Source of the DNA: Solanum dulcamara
Taxonomy: Eukaryota; Streptophyta; Magnoliopsida; Solanales; Solanaceae
DNA length: 64,000 nt
Direction of reading: 5' to 3'
Assembly (NCBI RefSeq): GCF_947179165.1
Contig: NC_077237.1
Coordinates: 61,363,523-61,427,522 of the forward strand
A program made the translations under genes and the position numbers. Numbering within the stretch: the first letter of the stretch is position 1; each line of letters starts with the position of its first letter. The notes beneath the pieces were generated by a model. That model was not told the origin of the DNA, did no database searches, and saw only the letters and a program-made list of their open reading frames with translations. Positions 9,056 through 20,126 of the stretch are shown here, one piece after another.

Positions 9056-12000
9056 TGTTATACCCCGTACATTTGTACCTTGGAAGGTTCTTAAGCATCT
9101 TAAGTTTCTTGAAAGACTCTTATGTTTCTTGAAAGGTTCTTAATATCCTTAGAAGGCACCATGTGAGGTGAATAATCTACAACTCTATAAAACAAATCTG
9201 AGAAAGGGAGAATATGACACCCCATAGTAGGGAAGATTGGAAATATGGTTATAAGAATCCATAAAAAGTTGAAGGCCAAGTAATGAGTCGTAGGACTCAA
9301 ATTACTTACGTAAGCTACCAACTTGAAAATTTTACATTATTAAGCTACTTGAATTCATACCAAGCTTACGTAGCAAGGATTACATAGGTCCGTAAAGTAA
9401 GATGAGATTACGAACCCATGAAGAGGAAAAGAAAGTGACACGTGGCAGCAAGAGAGAGTCCCACATGGAAGCAGATGGAAGTACCATGTGGCAGCAGCTG
9501 AATGAAGGGGTGGTGGACCCCACCTGCCATGTTGCAGCCCATGAGTGGAGGCTTGATGCGTTGGCCCAATAAGGGTTTGAGAAGTATCACCACTTAGGAG
9601 ATGACACATGCCACCCCCTAAAGTAGCCCATATATATATGTTTTATGACTTTTAGTTCATGTTTATCCTATAGTTTCATTCTTATCCAAGAAAATCCTAG
9701 AAAAAAAGAGAAAAGAAATCCTTAAGCTAGAGAGAAAGAGAGGTACGGATTTGGGGAGAAATAAAGGTAAGTTCTCCGATTTAATTCCATGAATTAATAA
9801 TATAGGGTATACCAAGAGGGTATGAAGTTGTTAGTAATCTAAATTTATGGTTTGGAGCAGCAACAAAAGGATAACAAACAGCCATGAAGTTTCAGCCGCG
9901 CAAGAAGAACTTTCGTGGCGAGTTTTGGAAGGTTTCGGGCAAGCTAAAGTTTTCCCTTTCAAATTGGAGTTTATGATGTTGTTATGAAGTATATTACATG
10001 TCTTAAGTGAGGCTGGAAGTAGAAAAATTATATAAGGATGCTTGACGTTAGAAACAAACTAAATTGAAGTTGTTAGAGTTAAATCAAAGTCGAGTAGTGT
10101 GTTCTGATTGTGGTGCTGCGGTTGCAGCTGGGTTGGTTATGTGTTGCAAGGATGGAAAGTATTCTAAAACGGGTGTGGGTACTTCTGGTTTCATCCACAC
10201 GACCCTCCATTTCATATGGTTAAAGGTTTTACAAAACAAAGATTAAAAACTCTATTTTGGTATCATAGTTTTGAGCGAGTTGGTTAGAGTTTGTGGTGTG
10301 TAATGTTGAAGTGATTTACTTGTATATATGCTTCTGGTTGTTGTTTTTGGTTGTATATAGTAATTAAGGATGTAATTGGAAGTTTGGATAGGGCAAGTTA
10401 TAGCGGAGATGCTGCCCTATTTCTGGTAACTTCGGAACTAGTAATGAACTAGTCGAGGAAAATGGATAGGGAAATGATTCCGATGGATACTTGGTTGTAG
10501 ATTTGGAAATTAGAAAGTGAAAGGGTATTAATCTTAGTATTGTTTTCATGTTAAATAGGTTCAAAAGACGATGAGGCGAATGTGGTTAAGGGTAATCCAT
10601 AAGAGGTATGTGAAGCTACCTTCTTTCTCTTGGCATATTTTTTGCAAAAGTATGTAAAACTACCCTTCTTTTCCCTTGATATGTCCTTGACATAAGTTAT
10701 GATGTTATGATGAGATATTTATGGTACCGAGTCCCTTGATGGGCCAGGTATGGTATATATTACTATCTAAGGATCAGGCCATACGTTCCTCGGCATATGT
10801 TACTATATAAGGATTGGGCCGTAAGTTCCTCGGCACATATGTATATGGTTACTACTTGAGGGAAAGTAGAGAGTATGTAAAGTTGTCCCTTCTTTCTTTA
10901 GGAATATCTTAGAATTAAGTAAGGATTAATATGACCTTTGGGGGTAATTCCATTCATAAGTCTCGAGGGTGATTCATGATTCCCATTCTTAGAGATTCTC
11001 CGATAGTTAATGTCCTTGGCTTTTATAAGTTAATTTGTATTATCTTGATTCATGCCTACAATTTCTAAGTCTCTTTTGATATGATCAATTGTGATATTTG
11101 AGGGATGATTGATATGACTATCGTCCTGATTTTCAAATGATAATCATGCACAGTTCACTGCATTATCACTACTCTACTCATATATACTGTAACCCATCTT
11201 ATCACCGAGTACCGGGCCGAGTACATAATCATGCACAGTTCACTGCATTATCGACCGAGTCCCTCACTAAAGGGCCGGGTACACTATATGAGGAAATAAT
11301 AATGCAATGACATGAACAACTCATCAAGTCCCTCACTAGAGGGCCGGGTACGTATGTATATATATATATATGTATGATGATGTGATGTGATAAGGTGGTA
11401 ATGGTGCTGGACCCTATGATGGTCCTACAGTTATGATTTACCGAGTCCTTAAAAGGGCCAGCTATATTGTATAATATGAGCATGCATGTTTTCATGAACC
11501 ACAAGGTACAGGTACAGTGCTTTCTTAAGTAACGTGTTTATCCCCCTAACTCTCTCTATTTCATATATGCTTCTAATTATGCTTTGTATACTCAGTACAT
11601 ATATCATACTGATCCTCTTTTCTCGGGAGGCTGCATTTTATGCCCGCTGATACAGGTACATACTTTGGGGATCCACCAGCCTAGGAGTCCCACTTAGCAA
11701 TTAAGAAGTGCTCTATTATACTGGAGCCTATATTGTGGTACCAACCCTCGATGTATATATTTATCTATTTATGGGTACAGTGGGGGCCCTATCCCACCTT
11801 ATATTACTGTTCTTACTCTTAGAGGTCGGTGAACATGTATATGGGTTGTGTATATGTGTATGTGGTGGTATATGTATGTATGTGCAGTTATGCCTATAGG
11901 ACGGATGTTTTGGGATGTTCCCTTGTCATGACATCCTTGTCGGCTTATGCGGGTTTTATTATGGGAAGACCCTATATATTACGATGGCCTCGTCGACTTA

Positions 12001-12125
12001 TATATTATCATCCCTGTTGATATATTATATCCCAAACAGGGGATATGCTTACTTATAGTTAGCAGGGGTATATGTGAGTATCCAGTTTGGGCACCCATCA
12101 CGGCCTACGAGGTTGGGTCGTGACA
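9056..12125 (+). repeat. TK2 3' LTR
   Basis: A 3,070-base copy of the 5' LTR with intact TG...CA ends. Compared with the 5' copy it has an extra ~100-base stretch around 9470-9580 in U3. One CACGTG box survives at 9439-9444. An AT-rich dinucleotide run lies near 11355-11372. Confidence 0.92.
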
Positions 12126-12130
12126 CTTGA
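12126..12130. repeat. Right target-site duplication of TK2 (CTTGA)
   Basis: Matches 928-932 exactly. The TK1 integrase reading resumes from here. Confidence 0.92.
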
Positions 12131-12556
12131 ATTTGAAGTTAATGAATGGGTTTACTTGACAATTTCACCTATGAAGGGTGTGCTACATTTTGGTAAGAAA
12201 GAGAAGCTATGTCCCCGTTATGTTGGCCCATATCAGATTTTGAGGCGAATTGGTAAAGTGTCTTATGAGTTGGATTTGCCTTCAGATTTGGAATCGGTGC
12301 ATCTGGTGTTTTATGTGTCATTATTGAGAAAGTTCATAGGTGATCCTAGTTCTATTGTGCCATTGGACAGTATTGAGATCAAGGAGAGTCTTTCTTATGT
12401 AGAGGTTTTGATTGAGATTTTAGACCAGCAAGTTAGAAAGCTAAGAAACAAATAAATTGCTTCAGTTAAAGTGTTTTGGGGAATTAAGAGGTTGGAGGTG
12501 CTATGTGGGAGGCCGAAGCCGATATGATGTCCCAATATCCTCATCTCTTTCATTAA
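12131..12556 (+). pseudogene. TK1 integrase C-terminus and chromodomain-like tail, right half
   Basis: Continuation of the pol reading broken at 932. It shows the GPY-like region ([37 protein letters not shown]), then [12 protein letters not shown] and a degraded chromodomain-like end reaching MWEAEADMMSQYPHLF with a stop at 12554-12556. The open part runs to 12455. This is the best-preserved chromodomain-type C-terminus of the older elements and supports a Tekay/Del placement. The region is followed by about 250 bases of 3' leader and a PPT. Confidence 0.87.
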
Positions 12557-12812
12557 GTTCCTAGTTGAGGTATTTAGTTCCTTTATTATCCATTCAGGAC
12601 AAATCATGTATCACAGTCATTCTCATAATTTAGTATATATTCATGTTCATGAAATGAGTTTTAAAGTCATATTTAACTTCGAATTGATTACTCCATGTTT
12701 TATGCATTTTTGAGATGTTTTGCATTCATATTGGCCTATTATACTCCTTTCCTATTCCATTCATGCTATCTTGAGTCCCATTGAAGGAAGAAGATCCCCA
12801 AGGGGGAGATAT

Positions 12813-15054
12813 TGTAAAACCCCATAATTTGGAAAGTCGGAAAATGAGGATCAAAACATAAAATTCCTAAAAAGATGAAATTTTGGCACTAGGTGATGAC
12901 CGCGGAGGCCATCACGGGCTGTGCAAAGCACTATGTCTCATTGTGATCCACCGTGCTGCTGACCCTGAGGTTTACTTCTATAGGGTGAGTCTATGACAAG
13001 ACACCACAGACCGTGGTGAGCACCATGTGCCGTGAAGCCCTCTCTGGTGACCCCTCCCCTGAGACCTCAAAATATGATCCAAAGTCTAGGACCATGACTG
13101 GCCACCACAGCATGCGTAGCTCTTCACTGATCATTGTGGGTTCCATGGTGGTTACTCCTGCAGACCCATTTGAAGGGTCTACACCACACTCATGCTTCAT
13201 GGGTCATAACACACTCCACAGAACATGAAAGGTTCCATAGAGGAAGTTCTGAAACCTTCCAAGTAACTACAAAAATTTCAATTCCAATTCGAACATCACG
13301 AACACCACCGTGGGCCATGATGAGCATCACGGACCATGATGAGTCCTCCGTGGTGAGTCCAGTTATAGTTTAATGAGGGGGTACTTTGGTCTTTCCCCTA
13401 TTCTTTTCTTAATGTATGTGGGTGTTTTAGGGACTAGATTTAGTACGAAAATATTTGAAATACTTCTAAACCTATTATTTTTCCCCATTAATTCCCAATC
13501 AACTTTAAGACTTTTCTCTCAAGGTTCATTCAAGGATTCATCTTCTTAATCAAGTTTGGCTAGGGTTTATTCTGGAACAGGTCTCTTTTTTCAATTCTAA
13601 AGTCAAATTCAATCAAGATATGTAGGGATTGATTCATGTGTCCCTTTTAGCCATGGAGTCCCAAGGTTTCTACTCAAACTTTCATGAATTTCAATTGGGT
13701 TTGTAACCCTGTTTTATTAATTGTATTGGGCTATTTAAATTGTGTTTTAAATCATCATAATTGATCATTATAATTATGTTTCTTCATGAATTACATCATT
13801 TTAAAGTTGATTTATGATTTTCATGCATGAACCTATTTTCAATGATGATATTATGAAGTATGATCATGAAATCAATGATTTCAATGTATTATTATGACTT
13901 TTATCCAAATTGACGATGTATATGCATTTTAATCTTAATCCAAGTATGAATTGTGATCATGAATTACAAGTATGTCCAAGATATGAATTTCATGCAAGAT
14001 ATGAATTAATGTGACTTAGGACCCTATGTGGCGTTCTAAAACTTACTTATATGATTTTTTCAAGTATGACTTGTAATGATGAAAGAACAATTCTTACATT
14101 GTAATTATATTGTGAAATGAGATATTGTATGAAATATGAATTTTATGAACAAGTTATGATATATGATAAGTATGTTCACTTATGTATTTCGAGAGATTTG
14201 ACTTAGCATCGAGTGAACTTGAGGTGGGGTCCCTACGAAAAGTCTTAGTAGTTTCCTCATGTCTCTTAAACTACATGCCACCGTAGGTTGACTTCATGGC
14301 CTAGCTAGTGGATTAACATAGCATATGTTATGACCCGTCTAGCGAGGTAAAGTCTACCTTGGCAACCAGATTCCCCTTTTTCTGTATTTTATGGGAAGAC
14401 AACGAGATTCCATGTTTTAGCTCATATGGTCTTATTGTCGGTTATGGATCCTATCCCACATATGTATGAACTTTTAAGTACTTTCATGATCTCAACTATG
14501 CTTTTCAAATGTTTGATCATTATGATTCTCTCATGACATTACCTATCTCTTCTTATCATTATTTTACTTGATGATTGCATCTTATGGTTTATATTGCATG
14601 GCATGCCCTCATACTTAGTGCATTTAAAAGTACTAACGAATATTGTTGCCTACATTATCTCATAATGTAGGGGTTGAGGTTGAGGATCGTATCCATCCAT
14701 GTGGCTAGTTGAGTTCCTAAGATGAAGTTTTGGTGAGTCCTCATCCATCGAGGGCGGTTTATGAGTTATTTCATCTTTCAAGGGCATTTATTTTCTTCAC
14801 TTTGAGTGTGAGCTAGGGACATATTTTAAACCATGTCCATATTCATAATTAGAGGCATTAGTTGGACAAATGTTTGAGTCTATGTTGTCAAGTTTTATTC
14901 TACGTTTATGATTAATGGTTTAGACTCTCTTATGTTGATTCCACATTTACTCTGCCTTATCTATGCTTTATGAAACTTCAAGAGGGTTGGTTAGATCCCC
15001 TTCGAGGTTTTGATCGCGATATTATGACTAGGTCCTAGGTCAGGTCATGAAACA
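12813..15054 (+). repeat. TK1 3' LTR
   Basis: Starts TGTAAAACCCCATAAT just after a purine tract (AAGGGGGAGAT, 12800-12810). It resembles the LTRs of TK3 and TK4 (shared blocks around the ATCAAG-TATG-GGATTGATTCATG stretch and the TTGACTTAGCATCGAGTG stretch). The end is placed at about 15054 by alignment with the TK3 LTR end; the last bases are uncertain. U3 (12895-13370) is filled with imperfect repeats of CACGG, CCGTGG and CATCACGG words. A GTAC-type hairpin is present at 14615-14636. No open frame in it looks real. Confidence 0.75.
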
Positions 15055-16034
15055 TTTGGTAGCTAGCCATACCACCACGACACCTACCATGGCCAGTGGT
15101 GAGCACCACAACTCGTGGTGGTGCTTCTCTTGTGTGTGCCTTAGCCAAGTTCTGGGTTGCTTTTCTGGTTGGTTCCTTTATGGATAGAGAGCCCTTTTCA
15201 TAGTAAATGGTGTGCACAACAATACTTGAAGAGTCTCATGGTATACACCCTTGGTCCAAACATGCTAATTTAGTCTCCAATCGTCCAAGCCAAGATCTTT
15301 CAATGCACGGTGAGGTTCATTATTTTATTTCTCCTTTCAAGTCATGCCAAAACTTCAACAAAACCAAGTGTTTGAGCACATCTTGTGAACTTTTGCCTCC
15401 CTTGTGCTCTGTTTTCAAAACCATCATTCCACCTTAGTCCAAATGCAAGAACATTTCCACGTAAACCAATCCAATGATCATCAACTCAAGCACACTTTAA
15501 TTTCCTTGAAAACTAAACAAAAACACATATCAAACTAACAAAACGCGCTTGAGAGCTTGTAATAATTCTATGTTTTGGGCATCGTAAATATCTTCTTTTG
15601 GTGACACATCTACACCCTCAACTTATAATTGTTGCTTGTCCTCAATCAATAACATAACATAAAACCAAACGATGTGCAAATACAAACAACTCATAGGAAA
15701 TATATATAAAAGCCCTATAATATAAACCACATGCCCAACTTGACATATTCAATGCACTCATTCTCTAACCAACTCACAACGATTACTTTATAACATTGTA
15801 CTAATATTGGCTAACCAAATTAATACAATCAGTCATATACTAGTCAATGTAGCTACCAAACAACATAATCACAGTGCCCTTACCACAAAAAAGTGTCTCA
15901 TAAAGTGTGTGGAGGATAAACATAGACTGAAACAAAACTACTTGCACTCTCAAAGTAAGTTCAAACAATGCCCTCAAGTTTATTAAGCTCTATAAGTATG
16001 CTCATTCATTGGTTTCTGATCCAGTGCTTGAGTG
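15055..16034. other. Unassigned noncoding stretch
   Basis: About 1 kb between the TK1 LTR and the gag remnant of TK3. I see no polyprotein similarity on either strand. The first ~80 bases repeat CACGACACC and CTCGTGGTGGTG words like those in the TK1 U3. The rest is AT-rich with no clear structure. It may be a fragment of another LTR or untranslated region, possibly in minus orientation. The short open frames here (15035-15217, 15207-15437) have no recognisable content. Confidence 0.4.
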
Positions 16035-16560
16035 AGTAAATTCATATCGGGGGTGTCCAAATTGGTTTCTAAGGAATGTCATACCTCCATGCTTGTTAAG
16101 GAGATGGACATATATCGGCTAATGACTTTTGCCGAACAAATTAAAGGATAAAAGCTCAAGGAGAAAAGGATGAGGGATTCTAAGAGGGCTTGGTATGAAG
16201 GTGGGTTCTCCAGTGTTAAGACCGGAGGTGATAGTAGTGGTCTCTCTCAATAAGGCCAAGGTCTGGGAAAGAAGTTTGCTAAGGATAGAGTTCCATACCC
16301 TAAGGTTCACATAGGAGGAGGTGTGAATTCTAGTAGCCCTTCCTTTCCTATATGTGCAAAGTATGGAATGAATCAAGGAAGTATGCTGGGCCATAAGCAA
16401 TCCAAATGCCTTCATATTGCTAACAAAGGTGGAGAAGGTCATCTCCAAGGAGACCAAGTGCAACAAGGAGCCCAAACACAACCAAAGTGGGGCCAACATA
16501 ATAAGCGAATTTATGATCTTCATGCTAGGCAAGATATGGATAAGACTTTCAATGTGGTCA
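16035..16560 (+). pseudogene. gag: TK3 gag C-terminal half
   Basis: Readable gag segments: SKFISGVSKLVSKECHTSM, LVKEMDIYRLMTFAEQIKG and RMRDSKRAWYEGG. These align in order with the TK5 gag segment near 38880-39010 (MSKIISRVSDLVVNECKKS). A zinc-knuckle remnant (CAKYGMNQGSM...HKQSKC) is seen near 16350-16410 but its ligand spacing is not canonical. Stops occur near 16150 and 16250. The N-terminal half is missing. Confidence 0.75.
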
Positions 16561-16564
16561 TGGT

Positions 16565-17080
16565 ATGTTACGAATCTTTAACTTTGATATTTTTGCAATT
16601 CTTGATCTGGGTGACAACATGCTTTTTGTTACTTCTTACCTTGCTACGAGATTTGATGTATGCCCCGAGGTGTTATCAGAACCATTTTCAATTTGTACTC
16701 CCAAGGGTGATCAGGTACTAGATAAGAGAGATTATAAAAATTATTCCGTGTCACTTACACAAAGTTATTCCATGTGATCTCGTTGAACTTGATATGACCA
16801 ATTTTGGTATCACTCTTGGTCTGGATTGGTTGCATGCCGCTTATGCATATATGTGTTGTAGGACTCGTGTGGTTAAGTTTCACTTTCCTAATGAGCCTAT
16901 TCTTGAATAAAAGTGTAATGATTTGGTGGTTAAGGGTGATTTGTCTCATGTCTTAAGGCCCAAAACATGATTTCCAAAGGGTGCATTTATCATATTGTGT
17001 GAGATAGGGATATTGATTCCAAAACTCCTACTCTTGAGTCAGTCCATATAGTTAATGAGTTTTCCAATACATTCCCCAGT
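16565..17080 (+). pseudogene. TK3 protease remnant
   Basis: FAILDLGDNMLFVTSYLATRFDV marks the retropepsin active-site region. The Asp and the Gly two positions on are present (D-L-G) but the next residue is Asp where Ser or Ala is usual. The sequence continues through a PKGDQV block and a degraded GLDWL block near 16820, then a PR-RT linker ending NEFSNTFPSDLLG near 17055-17090. At least two frameshifts and several stops break it. Confidence 0.72.
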
Positions 17081-17083
17081 GAT

Positions 17084-17848
17084 TTGCTCGGTGTCCATCT
17101 TGAAAGGGAAATTTACTTTGGCATAGATTTTCTTCTCGATAGCCAACCCATTTCTATCCCTCCTTACCGTATGGCTCTAGCTGAACTTAATGAGTTGAAA
17201 GAGCAATTGAAAGATTTTTTGGATAAGGGTTTTATAAGGCTAAGTATTTTATCATGGGATGCTCCCGTGTTGTTTATTAGAAAGAAGAATGGGTTACTCC
17301 GAATGTGTATAGATTACCGATAATTGAATAAGGTCACCATTAAGAACAAATATCCAATCTGAGGATAGATGAATTGTTTGATCAATTGCAAGTGGCAAGT
17401 TACTTCTCCAATATTGATCTCTATTCTAGTTATCATCAATTAAGAGTAAGGGAGTGTGATATTCCCAAAAGGGAGTTTCGGACAAGGTATGGTCATTTTG
17501 AATTTGTAGTAATTTTGTTTTGATTATCTAAGCTCCCGCTATCTTCATGGATTTGATGAATTGTATTTTCAAGCCATACTTGGACATGTTTATTGTGGTG
17601 TTCATTGATGACATCTTGATTTATTCTCAAAATGAGAAAGATTACATGAGCCACTTGAGGATTGTGTTGCAAACATTGAGAGAGATGCAATGATTTGCCA
17701 AATTTAGTAAGTGTGAGTTTTGGCTAAGAGAAGTTGCATTTTATGGCCATGTGGTATTCGGTGATGGGATTAAAGTAGATCCAAAGAAATTGGAAGCAGT
17801 TAAGAATTGGTCTAGATTAGCTACTATATAAGGTTTGTTGAAGGGTTT
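17084..17848 (+). pseudogene. TK3 reverse transcriptase remnant
   Basis: The open part 17084-17323 holds PISIPPYRMALAELNELKEQL, KGFIRLS and FIRKKNGLLRMCIDYR, then a stop. Further blocks follow after frameshifts: [10 protein letters not shown] near 17335, [14 protein letters not shown] near 17405, and the catalytic [10 protein letters not shown] near 17600-17630 with both Asp intact. A deletion near 17830 removes the usual connection block (SFLGLAGYY) and joins directly to GLLKGF. Confidence 0.8.
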
Positions 17849-18370
17849 TTGTCTATCTCTTCACCCTTGACTAAATTGACCCAAAAGAAGGTAAAATTTC
17901 AAAGGTCGGAGGCATGTGAAAAAAGTTTCCATATATTGAAGGATTGTCTTATGTTGGCTCCTATTTTGACATTACCCAAAGGTTCAGATAAGTTTGTTAT
18001 TTATGGTAATGCATCACATGTTGGTTTAGGTTGTGTTTTGATGCAACATGGTAAGGTGATAGCCTATGCTTCTAGGCAACTTAAGGTACATAAAAGAAAC
18101 CATCTATCCCATGATCTTGAACTTGTGGCGGTGGTATTTTCTTTGAAAATATGGCGTAACTAGATTTATAGGGTACATTTCGATGTGTTCACTGACCATA
18201 AGAGTTTACAATATATTTTGAGCCTTAGGAACTTGAACCTTAGGTAAATGACATGGATTGAACTTCTTAAAGACTATGATATGAGTGTGTTGTATCATCT
18301 AGGAAAGACAAATATTGTAGCCGATGCTCTTAGTCGGTTGTCCATGGGTAGTACTAATGTGTTGAGGAGA
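17849..18370 (+). pseudogene. TK3 RNase H remnant
   Basis: 17849-18163 reads [48 protein letters not shown] and [15 protein letters not shown]. The first catalytic Asp of the family (YCDAS) is Asn here (YGNAS). After a stop the TDHKSLQ block follows near 18195, and LGKTNIVADALSRLSMGS closes the domain near 18300-18350. Confidence 0.8.
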
Positions 18371-18381
18371 GGAAAAGGGAG

Positions 18382-19878
18382 TTGATTAGAGATTCCCATA
18401 GGTTGGCATATTTAGTTGACTCTAATTATGGAGGTGTTCTTATACGTAATGGTTTGGAATCGTCTCTTTTGGTGGATGTCAAGGCCAAACAAGACAATGA
18501 CCCATTGTTGGTTGACTTAAAGAAGACGATTGCCGAAAAAGCCATTGAGGCTGTCTCCCAAGTTCATTTGTGTGTTCCGAACGTCGATGGGTTAAGAGAA
18601 TTGATATTGAATGAGTCTCATAGCTCTCGGTATTCAATGCATCCAAGATCCACCAAGATATATCATAATTTAAGGGGAAGTGTATTGGTGGAATGACATG
18701 AACAAAGACATAGCGGAGTTTGTGGCTAAGTGTTCTAATTGTCAACAAGTTAAAGTGGAGCATCAATGATCGGGAGGCTTAGCTGAAGACATAAAGATTT
18801 CTACTTGAAAGTGGGAAGATGTGAATATAGACTTTGTAATGGTTTTTCCCCACACTAGAAGGCAACATGGTTCTATTTGGGTTGTTGTGGATAAAATGAC
18901 TAAGTTAGCACACGTTTTACCAGTTAAGACTTCGTAAGGTGCCGCGGATTATGCTAAGTTTTACATTCATGAACTTGTGAAGCTTCATGGTGTTCTTTTG
19001 TCGATTATATAGGATAGAGGCACTCAATTCACTTCACCTTTTTGGAAGTCATTTCAAAAAGGTATTGGTACTAGAGTCAAGTTAAGTACCACTTTCCGTC
19101 CTCAAATCGATGGACAGGCTGAAAGAACGATCCACAGATTGAAAGATATGTTAAGAGCATGTGTGATTGATCTTAAAAGAAGTTGGGACAAGCATTTGCC
19201 ATTTATTGAGTTTGCCTACAATAATATTTATCACTCTAGCATCCAAATGGATCTTTTTAAAGCCTTGTATAGGAGAAGATGTAGATCTCCGATGGAATGG
19301 TTCAAAGTGGGTGAAATGACATTGATTGGTCCATATTTGGTATTTGATGATATGGAGAAAGTAATACTCATAAGAGTAAGGTTGAAGACGGCTCAAAGTC
19401 ATCAAACATCTTGTTCGGACACTAGGAGAAGAGAGCTTGAATTTGATGTGGATGATTGAGTGTATTTGAAGGTTTCACATATTAAATGTGTAATGCAATT
19501 TGGTAAGAAAGGAAATTTGAGTCTATATATGTGGGACCCTATAGAATCCTAAACCATGTTGGGAAAGTGGCGTTTGAGTTAGATTTACCATTTGAATTGG
19601 CTATGGTTTATCTGTTATGTCATGTGTCTATGTTGAGGAAATTTGTGAGTGATCTAAACTCCATTGTGCCATTAGAAATTGTCAACTTTGAAGAGAATTT
19701 GACTTATGAGGAAGTCCCGATGGAAATCTTAGACCGGCAAGTGAAAAGACTAAGGAATAAAGATGTTGCGTTCGTTAAGGTATTGTCGCAAAATCAACAA
19801 GAAGAGAGTGCTACGTGGGAAGCAGAAGTGGACATGATGAAGCATTATCGATATCTCTTTCCTTCCACTCAAGCCTAG
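18382..19878 (+). pseudogene. TK3 integrase with chromodomain-like tail, Glu lost
   Basis: The linker (18382-18600) leads into the HHCC finger (HSSRYSMHPRSTKIY ... FVAKCSNCQQVK, about 18620-18760) with all ligands visible. Core: Asp in NIDFVM near 18830; the second Asp (DRGTQF near 19015) remains but the codon before it is a stop; the catalytic Glu is Lys (LFKALYR near 19255-19275). The C-terminus 19531-19878 has VAFELDLPFELAMVY, ILDRQVKRLRNKDVAFVKVL and SATWEAEVDMMKHY, a well-kept chromodomain-like end with a terminal stop at 19876. The missing Glu would prevent strand transfer. Confidence 0.86.
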
Positions 19879-20092
19879 CGGTAGTAAGCTTTTCATGTTC
19901 AAATCGATTAAACTCCTATACTTCAGTTCTATATGTCATTCATATGCATGCATGATTCACGAAAGTTATTTTTCAAAAGTCATGGTTTACATCAAGTAAG
20001 AAATTCACATATTCTAAGCATTTCAAAATGTTCCTATGTTCATGATGGGTTGTAAATCCTCTTTCCATGTATTACTCATGCTAGTTGAATCT

Positions 20093-20126
20093 CATTCGAG
20101 GACGAATGTTCCCAAATGAGAGATAT
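20093..20126 (+). other. TK3 pre-PPT hairpin and weak polypurine tract
   Basis: CATTCG-AGGA-CGAATG (20093-20108) is a perfect 6-bp inverted repeat with a 4-base loop. It is followed by AAATGAGAGAT before the LTR. The purine tract is interrupted, probably by mutation. Confidence 0.75.

Larger units (their letters stand above)
933..12125 (+). mobile_element. TK2, structurally complete Ty3/gypsy (Tekay-type) retrotransposon
   Basis: An 11.2 kb LTR retrotransposon with all structural parts: 5' LTR (933-3948), PBS (3953-3964), gag, protease, RT, RNase H, integrase with chromodomain-like tail, PPT (about 9041-9055) and 3' LTR (9056-12125). It is bounded by a perfect CTTGA duplication and sits inside the integrase of TK1. 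By eye the LTRs differ at roughly 8-10% of positions over the first 250 bases, so the insertion is old. The coding region has many stops and an in-frame deletion before RT, so it is not autonomous. The domain order PR-RT-RH-IN is Ty3/gypsy. The IN tail (ILDWQIRRLR...VKVLW) is what points to Tekay/Del chromoviruses. Confidence 0.93.

Noticed and set aside
16119..16532. 137-codon minus-strand frame
   Set aside because: Antisense to the TK3 gag remnant, which is readable on the plus strand with family motifs.
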